A stretch of 64,000 nucleotides of DNA, from assembly GCA_002472405.1 (NCBI GenBank), contig DKRV01000028.1:1-64000 (forward strand), written 5' to 3'. The position numbers were made by a program, and so were the translations under genes. Positions within the stretch are counted from its first letter, which is position 1. Every line of letters starts with the position of its first letter. The notes under the pieces were generated by a model. It was not told where the DNA came from. It ran no database searches and worked only from the letters and a program-made list of their open reading frames with translations. The DNA comes from Clostridiales bacterium UBA7273. GTDB taxonomy: Bacteria; Bacillota; Clostridia; Oscillospirales; Oscillospiraceae. Positions 15,360-24,348 of the stretch are shown here, piece after piece.

Positions 15360-17198
15360 ATGTGCGGAATAGTTGGCTTTGCAGGAGGGGAGCAGGCAGC
15401 TCCCATACTGCTTGACGGACTGGAAAGACTGGAATACCGAGGCTATGACTCTGCCGGTATCGCCGTTATATCCGGCGATAAAAAGCTGCAGGTCAAAAAA
15501 TCAAAGGGCCGCCTGAAGGTGCTCAGGGATATGATACAGGGCGGCAAAAGCGTAGAGGGCACCATCGGCATCGGCCACACACGCTGGGCAACGCACGGCG
15601 AGCCGAACGACGTCAATGCCCATCCCCATCTCAGCGGCGACGGCAAGATCGCCGTTGTTCACAACGGCATAATCGAAAACTATGTTGAGCTGCGCGATTT
15701 TCTTATATCCAACGGCTATAAATTCATCTCCGATACCGACACCGAGGTGGTAAGCCAGCTCGTTTCGTTCTACTATGCCGAGTGCGGCAATGCGCTTGAG
15801 GCTGTGTTCCGCGTTCTGCGCCGCATCGAGGGCGCGTATGCGCTGGGTATACTGTGCGTTGACGAGCCGGAGCATTTCATCGCCGCGCGCAAGGATGCGC
15901 CGCTGCTTATCGGCTACGGCGAGGGCAGCAACTACATAGCAAGCGACGTTACCGCGATAATAAAGCACACGCGCGACGTTTCGTATATGGAAGACGGCGA
16001 GGTCGCCGTCATCTCCGCCGACAAGGTGCAGTTTTACAATGCCATGGAGCAGACCATCGAAAAAGAGCACCACACGATCGACTGGGATGTCTCCGCGGCC
16101 GAAAAGGGCGGCTATGCCCACTTCATGCTCAAGGAGATCATGGAGCAGCCCGAGGCTATACGTAAAACGGCGTTCAGCCGCATCCGCGATAACCGCATCG
16201 TGTTCGAGGATATGAAATTCACCGCCGAGCAGATCAAGGACGTAAGCCGCATATTCATAATCGCCTGCGGCTCGTCATATCATGTTGGTGTGGTGGGCAA
16301 GTATAATCTTGAGCGACTCATGCGCAAGCCGGTCGAGGTCTGCCTCGCTTCGGAATTCCGTTACAGTGATCCGCTTGTCGATGACAAGACGCTCGTTATC
16401 GTCATCAGCCAATCGGGCGAAACGCTCGATACGATGGCGGCGCTGCGCGAAGCAAAGGCAAGGGGAGCGCACATACTTTCGATAGTAAATGTTGTCGGCA
16501 GCTCCATAGCCAGAGAATCGGACGATGTGCTCTACACCTGGGCAGGACCCGAGATCGCCGTTGCAACAACTAAGGCATACAGCACGCAGCTTGTTCTGCT
16601 CGACATGCTGGGCCTTTACTTTGCCGACGCTCTCGGCACGGTCAGCGCCGCGCAGTACGACGAGATAATCGAGGAGCTGCTGCGCCTGCCGGGCAAGATG
16701 GAGCAGATGCTTGAGGATATCGAGGATATAAAGCATTTTGCCTCGAACTACTTCAACCACAATTCCGTGTTCTTCATCGGCCGCAACCTTGACTATGCCA
16801 TTGGGCTTGAGGGCTCGCTCAAGCTCAAGGAGATATCCTATATCCACTCCGAGGCATACGCATCGGGCGAGCTTAAGCACGGAACCATTTCCCTCATCGA
16901 GGACGGTACCCTCGTCATAGCCCTCGGCACCTACGAGCCGCTGTTTGACAAAGCCATGAGCAACATCGTTGAGGTTCAGGCGCGCGGCGCGGATGTGCTT
17001 GCGCTCACGACCGAGAGCAATGTTGCCGAGATGAAAAAGACCGTGGAGAACGTCATTTCCGTTCCCGAGACACACACGATACTTCAGCCTTCTCTGGGCG
17101 TTGTGCCGCTTCAGCTTTTTGCGTACTATGTTGCGCTGCTGCGTGGCTGCGATATCGATAAGCCCAGAAATCTTGCAAAGTCGGTGACTGTCGAATAA
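15360..17198 (+). CDS. glmS: Glutamine-fructose-6-phosphate aminotransferase (isomerizing)
   Basis: The 612-residue enzyme makes glucosamine-6-phosphate from fructose-6-phosphate and glutamine, the first step to UDP-GlcNAc and peptidoglycan. The N-terminal nucleophile Cys (MCGIVGF) is followed by the class II glutaminase features RGYDSAG and GHTRWATHG. Two SIS sugar-isomerase domains follow (ACGSSYHVG, ISQSGETLDT) and the C-terminus ends in DKPRNLAKSVTVE, as usual. The start is fixed by the required MCG. The reading frame extends upstream only as non-conserved text. murT follows directly, so precursors and peptidoglycan modification may be co-transcribed. Confidence 0.97.
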   Translation: MCGIVGFAGGEQAAPILLDGLERLEYRGYDSAGIAVISGDKKLQVKKSKGRLKVLRDMIQGGKSVEGTIGIGHTRWATHGEPNDVNAHPHLSGDGKIAVVHNGIIENYVELRDFLISNGYKFISDTDTEVVSQLVSFYYAECGNALEAVFRVLRRIEGAYALGILCVDEPEHFIAARKDAPLLIGYGEGSNYIASDVTAIIKHTRDVSYMEDGEVAVISADKVQFYNAMEQTIEKEHHTIDWDVSAAEKGGYAHFMLKEIMEQPEAIRKTAFSRIRDNRIVFEDMKFTAEQIKDVSRIFIIACGSSYHVGVVGKYNLERLMRKPVEVCLASEFRYSDPLVDDKTLVIVISQSGETLDTMAALREAKARGAHILSIVNVVGSSIARESDDVLYTWAGPEIAVATTKAYSTQLVLLDMLGLYFADALGTVSAAQYDEIIEELLRLPGKMEQMLEDIEDIKHFASNYFNHNSVFFIGRNLDYAIGLEGSLKLKEISYIHSEAYASGELKHGTISLIEDGTLVIALGTYEPLFDKAMSNIVEVQARGADVLALTTESNVAEMKKTVENVISVPETHTILQPSLGVVPLQLFAYYVALLRGCDIDKPRNLAKSVTVE

Positions 17199-18539
17199 TT
17201 GAAAAATCTCATGATATTTTTTGCGTGCGTGGTCTGTAAGGCCACGCACTGCTTGTTGCGGCTGTTTAATTTCGGCGCAACCTCGCTCCCCGGAGCGCTG
17301 GCACTCAAGATATGCCCCGATATCCTCGGGTACGCTGCAAAAAATGTCGATATAATCGCCGTTACGGGGACAAACGGCAAAACCACATCGGCGCGCATAA
17401 TAGAGCGCGCCCTGCAAAACTCCGGCAGAAGCGTGTGTGCAAACCGATCGGGAGCAAACCTCATGCCGGGGATAACGGCAGAGCTTATCATGAACAAAAG
17501 CCTGTTCGGCTCGGTCAGGTGCGAAAGCGCCGTGATCGAATGCGATGAGGCCGCGTGCAGGCTCGTTCTTGGCAAGCTCAGGCCGCGCGTTTTGCTCATT
17601 ACAAATCTTTTCCGCGATCAGCTCGACCGCTACGGTACGGTGGCGCATCCGCGCGACTGCATCGCAGAAGGCTTGCGTGATACGCCCGATACGACAGCCG
17701 TCATAAACTCCGATTGCCCGATGGCAGCGTCGGTCTCGCGCCTGTGCCAAAACAAAACCGTGTACTACGGACTCGGTGAGCATAAGAAAACCTGCGTCGG
17801 CAGCGGTGAGGACGATACCTGCCCAATTTGCGGAAAAAGGCTCGGCTACAAGGGACTCAGCTACGCAAACCTCGGCGTGTTTTCCTGCTCCTGCGGCTTT
17901 GCGCGAAGTGCGCCGGATGTGAGCGCAGAGTCGGTGTTCCCGGACGGGAGCTTCGTTCTGCGCGCCGACGGCGATAAAACGGTCTGCACTCCGGCGCTGC
18001 CGGGGCTTTACAATGTCTATAACAGCGTCGGCGCTGTCGCCGCCGCCGCTGCCTGTGGTGTGCCGTTAAAGCAGGCTGCCGCCGCGGCGCAGGACTTTGA
18101 CTGCGGCTTCGGCAGGATGGAGAGCTTTCCGCTCGGCAAGCGCGGAGCAAGGATGATACTTATAAAAAACGCCGCCGCTGCCGATCAGACGCTTGATGAG
18201 GTCTGCCGTGCGCCGGGAGAAAAAACTCTGGTGCTTTCCGTTAATGATCGCACAGCCGACGGAACGGATATATCCTGGCTCGACGAGGCCGATTTCGGGA
18301 TGCTTGCGCGGCGCGGAAGAGTGGCTCGTGCCTATGTATGCGGCGACCGTGCCGATGCCGCCGAAAAAAGGCTCGAGCGCGAAAATATACCCTGTCAATC
18401 GTGCGGAAACTATGATAAACTTATAGAGTGTTTGCAGGATGAGGATAACTTCATTTTCATCCTGCCGACCTACACCGCCATGCTGGAATTGCGCGCAAAG
18501 CTCGTGCGCAGGCTCGGCGGAAAGAACTTCTGGGAATAA
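17199..18539 (+). CDS. murT: MurT-like lipid II isoglutaminyl synthase subunit (Mur ligase domain, DUF1727)
   Basis: The 446-residue protein has the Mur ligase P-loop AVTGTNGKTTSARII near residue 52-66, the SGANLMPG loop, and a zinc ribbon (CPICGKRLG...CSCGF near 208-228) inserted in the central domain as in MurT. The C-terminal DUF1727 region includes NAAAADQTLDEV. MurT activates the D-Glu alpha-carboxyl of lipid II for amidation by ammonia from its partner glutaminase GatD. No gatD lies next to it here, which is unusual. The start is TTG at 17199 directly after the glmS stop; an ATG at 17211 is an alternative, and neither has a clear ribosome site. Confidence 0.88.
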   Translation: MKNLMIFFACVVCKATHCLLRLFNFGATSLPGALALKICPDILGYAAKNVDIIAVTGTNGKTTSARIIERALQNSGRSVCANRSGANLMPGITAELIMNKSLFGSVRCESAVIECDEAACRLVLGKLRPRVLLITNLFRDQLDRYGTVAHPRDCIAEGLRDTPDTTAVINSDCPMAASVSRLCQNKTVYYGLGEHKKTCVGSGEDDTCPICGKRLGYKGLSYANLGVFSCSCGFARSAPDVSAESVFPDGSFVLRADGDKTVCTPALPGLYNVYNSVGAVAAAAACGVPLKQAAAAAQDFDCGFGRMESFPLGKRGARMILIKNAAAADQTLDEVCRAPGEKTLVLSVNDRTADGTDISWLDEADFGMLARRGRVARAYVCGDRADAAEKRLERENIPCQSCGNYDKLIECLQDEDNFIFILPTYTAMLELRAKLVRRLGGKNFWE

Positions 18540-18553
18540 ACGAGGATAAACGA

Positions 18554-19822
18554 ATGATACGTTTTTATAACGGCCGCGTGCTCACGTTCGAGCCGGAGGC
18601 GAAGATAAAATGGTGCGAGGTGTGGACGGACGGCACGCGGATAATCCATGTCGGCGCGGCACCGGAAGCCATGCCGGAGTTTGAGCGCGAGATAGACCTT
18701 AACGGCGACCTGCTCATTCCGGGCTTTAAGAATGCGCACACGCACTCGGGCATGACCTTTCTGCGCTCGCTTGCCGACGATATGCCGCTGGATAAGTGGC
18801 TCAGCGAGCAGGTTTGGCCGAAGGAGGCACGCCTTAGCCCCGACGGGCTTTACGTCATGACGCGCCTTGCGATAATGGAATACCTGACAAGCGGCATAAC
18901 GAGCTGCTTTGATATGTATTTTCACAACGATGCGTTTGTTAAGGCATGCATTGATTCGGGCTTTCGCGCGGTGTTGTGCGGCGATATGAATAACTTTGAC
19001 AGCGACTATACGCTGCTTGAGGATAAGTTCCTGCGCTATAACAAAACACACGAGCTGATATCTTATCGCCTCGGCTTTCACGCGGAATACACAACGAGCA
19101 TGGAGCGCATGCGATTTGTTGCCGATCTCGTGCAGAAATATAAAGAGCCGATGTTTACCCACTCGTCGGAAACGCGCTCGGAGGTTGCAGGCTGCATCGA
19201 GCGCTACGGCGTAACGCCGACGGTGCTTTTTGATAAGCTCGGCATGTATGACTATGGCGGCGGCGCGTTCCACTGCGTCCACATGAGCGATGAGGATATC
19301 GCAATATTCAAAAACCGCGGCCTGACGGCGGTTTTGAACCCGGCCTCAAACCTCAAGCTTGCAAGCGGCATCGCGCCGGTAAAGCGGTTTCTTGACGAGG
19401 GCATAGCCCTTGCCATCGGAACCGACGGCGCAGGCTCGAACAACGCGCTTGACATGTTCCGCGAAATGTACCTCGTGAGCGTGCTGGCAAAATACCGCGA
19501 AAACGACGCCTCGGCGGTCGATGCATCGAAAGTGCTTGAGGCTGCCTGCGTGGGCGGTGCGCGCGCAATGGGCTTAAACGACTGCGATGCAATTGCTGTC
19601 GGCAAGAAGGCAGACCTTGCGGTTATAGACCTCAACAGGCCTAATATGCGCCCGATAAACAATATCGCAAAAAACATCGTCTATGCCGTAAACAAGGAAA
19701 ACGTGCGCCTTACTATGGTAAACGGCCGCGTTCTCTACGAAAACGGCGAGTTTTTCATCGGCGAGGACGCGCGGAAGATTTACGACGAAGCGGAAAAAAT
19801 TATGGAGACGATAAAACAGTGA
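18554..19822 (+). CDS. Amidohydrolase of the MTA/SAH deaminase (TrzN/AtzA) family
   Basis: The 422-residue metallo-hydrolase carries NAHTHSGM (metal His62, His64), HSSETRSEV (the third His in the strand), FHCVHMSDEDI and the metal Asp in AIGTDGAGSNNALDMF, as in methylthioadenosine/S-adenosylhomocysteine deaminases and related aminohydrolases. It is cytoplasmic and would deaminate a purine nucleoside or similar ring; the exact substrate cannot be read from sequence. Its stop overlaps the GTG of the PHP gene (GTGA), and it lies 14 nt after murT, so the four genes glmS to PHP may form one unit. Confidence 0.85.
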   Translation: MIRFYNGRVLTFEPEAKIKWCEVWTDGTRIIHVGAAPEAMPEFEREIDLNGDLLIPGFKNAHTHSGMTFLRSLADDMPLDKWLSEQVWPKEARLSPDGLYVMTRLAIMEYLTSGITSCFDMYFHNDAFVKACIDSGFRAVLCGDMNNFDSDYTLLEDKFLRYNKTHELISYRLGFHAEYTTSMERMRFVADLVQKYKEPMFTHSSETRSEVAGCIERYGVTPTVLFDKLGMYDYGGGAFHCVHMSDEDIAIFKNRGLTAVLNPASNLKLASGIAPVKRFLDEGIALAIGTDGAGSNNALDMFREMYLVSVLAKYRENDASAVDASKVLEAACVGGARAMGLNDCDAIAVGKKADLAVIDLNRPNMRPINNIAKNIVYAVNKENVRLTMVNGRVLYENGEFFIGEDARKIYDEAEKIMETIKQ

Positions 19823-20661
19823 GAGAAATTGACCTTCACGTTCACACAAATATATCCGACGGCTCGGAAACGCCTACGGAAACGGTGAAATATGCCTGTT
19901 CGCTCGGCCTGCGCGCGATCGCTGTGACCGATCACGACAGCATAAACGGCGTTGCCGAGGCTCAGCGCGCCGGAAAAGAATACGGCGTTGAAGTCGTCGC
20001 AGGGATGGAGCTCGGCTGCGGCTGGTATGGCCGAGAGGTTCATATGCTCGGCTATGATCTCGATATCCACTCGAAAAAGCTGCCCTCTGTGCTCGACTGG
20101 ATAGTGCGCGACCGCGATGAGCGCAACAGAAAGATGGTGGACATGCTCGCACGCGACGGGCTTTTCATCGACCTTGACGAGCTTCAGGCAAAGCACCCCG
20201 GCTCGACCATCGGCAGACCGCATTTTGCCCTGTGCCTTGTCGAGGCAGGCGTTGCCGAAAGCGTGCAGGATGCGTTCGAGCGCTTTCTCGACCCCGGCTG
20301 CAAGTATTATATCCGCCGCCATTTTCTGAGCGTTGAGGACGCAGCGGAGCTTATACGCTCGGCCGGAGGCAAGCCGGTCATTGCCCATCCGCGGCAGTAT
20401 AAGCTCACGCCCGAGCGCTTTACCGAGCTCATGGAGCGCTCACGTGCCTGCGGTGTCGCCGGGCTTGAGTGCTACTACTCCGGCTATGACGCGCAGACCG
20501 TCGCCAAGTACCTCGCCGCCGCTGAACAATACGGTTTTTGTCCTACTGCCGGCAGCGACTGGCACGGAAAGAATAAGCCGCATATCCACCTCGGCAGCGG
20601 AATGAACGGCGAACTGGCCGCGCCTTACGAGCTGCTCGAAAAATTAAGAGATCATGAGTGA
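19819..20661 (+). CDS. PHP-domain phosphoesterase (RNase AM/YciV-like)
   Basis: The 280-residue protein has the PHP metal site: DLHVHTNISDG (His7, His9), VTDHDS (Asp38, His39), AGMELGC, a HPRQYKL His in the middle, and GSDWHGKN near the C-terminus. This arrangement matches the YciV/TrpH group, 5'-3' exonucleases and 3',5'-nucleoside bisphosphatases. It starts at GTG 19819 overlapping the upstream stop. A role in nucleotide salvage next to the aminohydrolase is possible but unproven. Confidence 0.88.
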   Translation: MREIDLHVHTNISDGSETPTETVKYACSLGLRAIAVTDHDSINGVAEAQRAGKEYGVEVVAGMELGCGWYGREVHMLGYDLDIHSKKLPSVLDWIVRDRDERNRKMVDMLARDGLFIDLDELQAKHPGSTIGRPHFALCLVEAGVAESVQDAFERFLDPGCKYYIRRHFLSVEDAAELIRSAGGKPVIAHPRQYKLTPERFTELMERSRACGVAGLECYYSGYDAQTVAKYLAAAEQYGFCPTAGSDWHGKNKPHIHLGSGMNGELAAPYELLEKLRDHE

Positions 20662-20818
20662 GGCAGACCGAAAACGCGAAAAATTCTAAAAATAAAATTT
20701 TTCAGAAAAAAAGTACAGCAAAAGCGAAATATCCCTGCTTGTTCTCCTTCCTTATAGATAACAGGCTCAAAGAGCCTACACCCCCCCTTGATAAAACTAT
20801 GGAAGGAGAACTGCTTGA

Positions 20819-20923
20819 ATGTATGACATTGACAAGGAAATGATGTATCCCGGAAGAGACGAAATTCTGAAAGGCATCGGCAAGGCCACTATTATTTGGT
20901 GGCTCCTCAAGATCATATTCTGA
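20819..20923 (+). CDS. 34-residue small protein with hydrophobic C-terminus
   Basis: ATG at 20819 follows AAGGAGAAC at 10-nt spacing. The product has a charged N-terminal half (MYDIDKEMMYPGRDEILKGI) and an amphipathic to hydrophobic end (ATIIWWLLKIIF). A strong terminator at 20951-20985 follows 27 nt after the stop, and a perfect hairpin (AGGCTCaaaGAGCCT, 20763-20777) lies upstream. The arrangement of good ribosome site, short ORF and terminator suggests a genuine small gene. No family recognised; a membrane-associated or signalling peptide is possible. Confidence 0.5.
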   Translation: MYDIDKEMMYPGRDEILKGIGKATIIWWLLKIIF

Positions 20924-20950
20924 TCCGAATTTCCACATCCCCCAATTAAT

Positions 20951-20985
20951 AAAAATGCACCGTCAAAACAGACGGTGCATTTTTT
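20951..20985. terminator. Bidirectional terminator
   Basis: AAAAATGCACCGTC pairs with GACGGTGCATTTTT around a 6-nt loop. It separates the rightward small gene from the leftward glycerol-1-phosphate dehydrogenase gene. Confidence 0.9.
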
Positions 20986-21002
20986 GTGTTGTGCTGTACT
21001 GC

Positions 21003-22250
21003 TTATTCGCCGAAGTCGAGAACACGCAGCATACGAACGAGGGTGAGTCTGTTGCGGATGGCCGCCGAGATGGGGAGCATCTCCTGCTCGAGCGAGGGGT
21101 CAATGCCGATGTGCTCGGGCAGATACTTTGCGTTGCAGCCCTTGTACAGAGCCTCCATCTCCTCGACTGAGGGGATCTCGTTTATCATGGCGCGGATCTC
21201 GTCCCAGTGGTCGACGATGTTCTGGGAAGCGAAGGTAGCAAGAACGTCGTTCTCGTTCTCCTTGATGATGCCAGGTGCGAGCCTGTCGCCGAACTTTTCT
21301 CTTATCCACTCTTCGCTCAGCGGCTCGAAGGGCTTTGCCTTGGGCGTGGGCAGGGAGGCGAGGTGGTGATACTCCTTGATGCAGGCGAAGGTGCCGACGC
21401 CGACGCACTCGCCGTGGATGCCCTCTGCGTTTTCAAAGCGCGGCGGCTGCATCTCAACAAGATGAGCCATCAGGTGCTCTGCGCCGGAAGCGGCTCTGGA
21501 GTGGTTGAGCAGCTGCATTGTAAGGCCGCTCTTCATCTGCGCCATGGTCATTGCCTCGTGGTCGGCAACGCCGGTGGCGGCGTATTTATCGGCAGCTTCG
21601 CGCATAATATCCAGCGCTTCCTGTGCAAGGTCGGCAACCATCGGACAGTAATATTCGCCGGCAACGAGGTGGGATACCTTCCAGTCGAACAGAGAAATGT
21701 ATTTCGAAAGGATATCGTTTATGCCGCTGGCGACAAGGCGTGCCGGAGCGCCCTTTATAATGTCAAGGTCGGCAACGACGAGGACTGGAGCGCACATCGG
21801 AGTGGACTTCTTCTGGCCGTTGAGAATTGCCGAGCAGATATTTGCCGTGAAGCCGTCGGAGGAAGCGAGCGTCGGGATGGCGACAAAGGGGATGCCGAGC
21901 TTGTAAGCCGGGTAGCGGCCGAAGTCCATAATGGTTCCGGCGCCGTAGGCGACGATAACCTCGGGGTTATCGAGCTTTTTCATCATTTCCTCGATGACCG
22001 TATCCTCGGCACGCAGACCGTTTGCCTCAAGCACGATCTCCTGATCGGCGGCGACATGCTTGCCCTCGGTGAGTTTGTAGATGACCGTATCGTAGATAAC
22101 GGCGCGTTTCTTGCCGGCAAGGCCGACATCGGCCATGTACTGCTCGAAATTATTTATCGCGCCGTATTCGACGACGACCTTTTTCGTTTCAAGCTTATGG
22201 TCTCTGCCGCAGACGCATTTGCCGACGTACTTTTCGCAATCCATGATCAT
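21003..22250 (-). CDS. sn-Glycerol-1-phosphate dehydrogenase (AraM/EgsA family)
   Basis: The 415-residue protein belongs to the iron-dependent alcohol dehydrogenase-like superfamily. It shows the NAD-binding GAGTIMDFGRYPAYKLGIPF, the substrate/metal region PTLASSDGFTANICS, and metal ligands in SRAASGAEHLMAHLVEM (Asp/His) and GECVGVG. The N-terminus has CVCGRDHKL, typical of the family. Bacterial AraM makes glycerol-1-phosphate from dihydroxyacetone phosphate. I chose ATG 22250 because GAGGTG lies 7 nt upstream. It is a lone leftward gene. Confidence 0.88.
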   Translation of the reverse strand: MIMDCEKYVGKCVCGRDHKLETKKVVVEYGAINNFEQYMADVGLAGKKRAVIYDTVIYKLTEGKHVAADQEIVLEANGLRAEDTVIEEMMKKLDNPEVIVAYGAGTIMDFGRYPAYKLGIPFVAIPTLASSDGFTANICSAILNGQKKSTPMCAPVLVVADLDIIKGAPARLVASGINDILSKYISLFDWKVSHLVAGEYYCPMVADLAQEALDIMREAADKYAATGVADHEAMTMAQMKSGLTMQLLNHSRAASGAEHLMAHLVEMQPPRFENAEGIHGECVGVGTFACIKEYHHLASLPTPKAKPFEPLSEEWIREKFGDRLAPGIIKENENDVLATFASQNIVDHWDEIRAMINEIPSVEEMEALYKGCNAKYLPEHIGIDPSLEQEMLPISAAIRNRLTLVRMLRVLDFGE

Positions 22251-22350
22251 GGTAAAACACCTCAATTACAAAAATTCTGAATTTATTATGCCTATTCTAA
22301 GTTAAATTCTAATCAAGCCATATAATTAAGTCAAGAGCGAATAATGACGA

Positions 22351-22387
22351 AAAAAACGGGCAAAGCCATAAGGCTCAGCCCGATTTT
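22351..22387 (-). terminator. Terminator of the P-loop gene
   Basis: On the minus strand CGGGC and GCCCG plus an inner GCC/GGC form a stem directly after the stop of the P-loop gene, followed by a run of seven T. Confidence 0.75.
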
Positions 22388-22390
22388 TGT

Positions 22391-22804
22391 TCAAATCATA
22401 TATTTTTTGATCGCCTCTCCGACCGTATCGGGGTCAGTTGTGACACTTATTACAAATTCAATGTTTTCTTTCTCGGAAAAGGCCTCGAGCCAATCGAGAA
22501 ATTCGCCGAACATAACGGGATCCTTATTGCTGACGATTTTATAGAAATTATCGACAAAAACATGGGTTATGTCATAGTTGCCGGAATGAAGGCCGCAGAT
22601 AAATCCCTTTATGAATTCATATGAGCCGATGTCATAAGAGCCGGCCTCGATAAGACGAGCCTGATAAGGAATATCGTAAGTAAGCTTCTTTTCCTTTTCG
22701 ATGCAGACTACGTCGCCGTTTTCCATTGCGACAGCTTCGCGGACGAGCTCGACCAGACGCTTTGTCTTGCCGCTGCCCTTCAGACCCATGATCAACTTAA
22801 CCAT
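22391..22804 (-). CDS. Small P-loop protein of unknown function
   Basis: The 137-residue protein begins MVKLIMGLKGSGKTKRLVELV, an immediate Walker A motif (GLKGSGKT). A likely Walker B is ITHVFVDNFYKIV near 84-95, and the end ISVTTDPDTV resembles a sensor strand. It is about the size of a minimal P-loop fold with no other domain. The ATG at 22804 is placed 11 nt after GGAG; a GTG three codons earlier is too close to that site. It lies alone between pgi and the glycerol-1-phosphate dehydrogenase. Substrate and role are unknown. Confidence 0.75.
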   Translation of the reverse strand: MVKLIMGLKGSGKTKRLVELVREAVAMENGDVVCIEKEKKLTYDIPYQARLIEAGSYDIGSYEFIKGFICGLHSGNYDITHVFVDNFYKIVSNKDPVMFGEFLDWLEAFSEKENIEFVISVTTDPDTVGEAIKKYMI

Positions 22805-22913
22805 TTTGTCCACTCTCCTTTTCAGTTATAAGTTGAAGTTTTCCTTTGAGCTTAGATTAACATTTTTCCGCATACAAAGCAAGAGCAAAAGTGTGAATTA
22901 AAATATAATAAAT

Positions 22914-22937
22914 AGAGCACGGATTTTTCCGTGCTCT
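22914..22937 (-). terminator. pgi terminator
   Basis: AGAGCACGG pairs with CCGTGCTCT around ATTTT; on the minus strand it is followed by an A/T-rich ATTTATTATATTTT tract, 7 nt after the pgi stop. Confidence 0.75.
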
Positions 22938-22944
22938 GTTATTA

Positions 22945-24219
22945 TCATGTGCCGGGCTTGCCGAGCATCTTGAACATATTCTTTTTGTAAGCCTCAACGC
23001 CGGGCTGGTCAAAGGGATTGACCCCGGACATGTAGCCGGATATCGCGCAGGCAAGCTCAAAGAAGCATACGAGGTCGGCAAAGCCTGCTTCGTCGCGCGC
23101 CGGAACGCTTATGCCGATGTTGGGAACTCCGCCGGATATGTGCGCGGCCTTCACCGCGTCGCGCGCCGTGCGGCATATATCTGCGTAGTCTCTGCCCGCA
23201 AGGTAGTTAAGCCCGTCCGGATCGCCCATTTCAAACGGAACGGCAACGCTGCTGCGCGGCTTATCAAAGCTGACAACGGTCTCCATCAGCGTCCTCGGGC
23301 CATCCTGAATATACTGCCCCATCGAGTGCAGGTCAGCGGTGAATTCAACGGAGGCAGGGAAGATGCCTATGCCGTTTTTGCCCTCGCTCTCGCCGTAAAG
23401 CTGCTTCCACCACTCGGCCATGAAGCGGAACGACGGCTCATAGCAGCCAAGGATCTCTATGCTGCGGCCATGGCCGTAGAGATACTGCCTGGCTGCGGCG
23501 TACTGCCATGCCGGGTTCTCGGGCGAGCGCAGGTCAAGCTCCTTGAATGCGCATATTGCAGAGGTTATGACCGCCTTTATGTCAATGCCGGCAACCGCCA
23601 TCGGCAGCAGACCGACTGCCGACAGAACGCTGTATCGTCCGCCGACATCGTCGGGAACGACGAAGCACTCCCAGCCCTCAGCATCCGCGAGGGACTTGAG
23701 CGCGCCGCGGTGCGCGTCCGTGGTAGCGAATATGTGTTTTTTGGCGGCCGAACCGTATTTTTCGCGCGCAAGCTTCCTGAAAATGCGGAAAGCAAGTGCC
23801 GGCTCAAGGGTCGTGCCGGATTTGGATATGACGTTTATATCGAAATCCATGTCGCCGAGCTGGGCGAGAGTATCGTTCAGAGCGTCGGGTGAAAGACCGT
23901 TGCCGATGAAGAATATCTTCGGGTCGTTTTCCGAGGGGATGGGGCGCAGAAGCTCGATCGCTCCGCGCGCGCCGAGATAAGAGCCGCCTATGCCGATGAC
24001 GACAAGCGCCTTTGAGCGGCTGCGTATGCGCTGCGCCGCCGAGAGTATCGCCTTCAGCTCGCCGTCGCGTGTGCGTTCGGGAAGCTCCAGCCAGCCTGTG
24101 AACTCGCTGCCTGCACCGGACTTGTCGCCGAGCATTCTGTGCGCCGCCGCGGCTGCCGCAAAATCAAGCTCCGCAGGATCGAAAAACGCGGAAGTTCCCG
24201 TTAAATCAACCTTGACCAT
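22945..24219 (-). CDS. pgi: Glucose-6-phosphate isomerase
   Basis: The 424-residue enzyme interconverts glucose-6-phosphate and fructose-6-phosphate. It has the SIS-fold signatures of bacterial PGI: VIGIGGSYLGARGAIELL, NVISKSGTTLEPALAFR, and the active-site region with GRYSVLSAVGLLPMAVAG. The C-terminus has GVNPFDQPGVEAYKKNMF, diagnostic of the family. The ATG at 24219 follows GGAGGGGTAATC. The length matches the short Gram-positive enzymes. It is monocistronic with its own promoter and terminator. Confidence 0.96.
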   Translation of the reverse strand: MVKVDLTGTSAFFDPAELDFAAAAAAHRMLGDKSGAGSEFTGWLELPERTRDGELKAILSAAQRIRSRSKALVVIGIGGSYLGARGAIELLRPIPSENDPKIFFIGNGLSPDALNDTLAQLGDMDFDINVISKSGTTLEPALAFRIFRKLAREKYGSAAKKHIFATTDAHRGALKSLADAEGWECFVVPDDVGGRYSVLSAVGLLPMAVAGIDIKAVITSAICAFKELDLRSPENPAWQYAAARQYLYGHGRSIEILGCYEPSFRFMAEWWKQLYGESEGKNGIGIFPASVEFTADLHSMGQYIQDGPRTLMETVVSFDKPRSSVAVPFEMGDPDGLNYLAGRDYADICRTARDAVKAAHISGGVPNIGISVPARDEAGFADLVCFFELACAISGYMSGVNPFDQPGVEAYKKNMFKMLGKPGT

Positions 24220-24254
24220 GATTACCCCTCCGTGTGGTAAATTTATAATCTTAT

Positions 24255-24282
24255 ATTATACACCGGAGGCATAAAAAAGCAA
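24255..24282 (-). promoter_or_regulatory. pgi promoter
   Basis: On the minus strand TTGCTT (24282-24277), 16 bp, TATAAT (24260-24255). Confidence 0.6.
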
Positions 24283-24348
24283 GGATAATGTGTCGAAGTG
24301 GGGTTCGTAGACTTGATTTTACGCGAATTTCGTGGATAAGTGGGGAGA

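Noticed and set aside
16275..17783. 502-codon open frame on the minus strand
   Set aside because: It is antisense to glmS and murT, which have full family motifs. The text shows no domain and reflects the codon bias of the real genes.
20658..20843. 61-codon ORF after the PHP gene
   Set aside because: It overlaps the better-supported 34-residue ORF, has no ribosome site of its own and its sequence is low-complexity Lys/Asn text.
21207..22280. 357-codon open frame on the plus strand
   Set aside because: It is antisense to the glycerol-1-phosphate dehydrogenase gene, which carries clear metal and NAD motifs.
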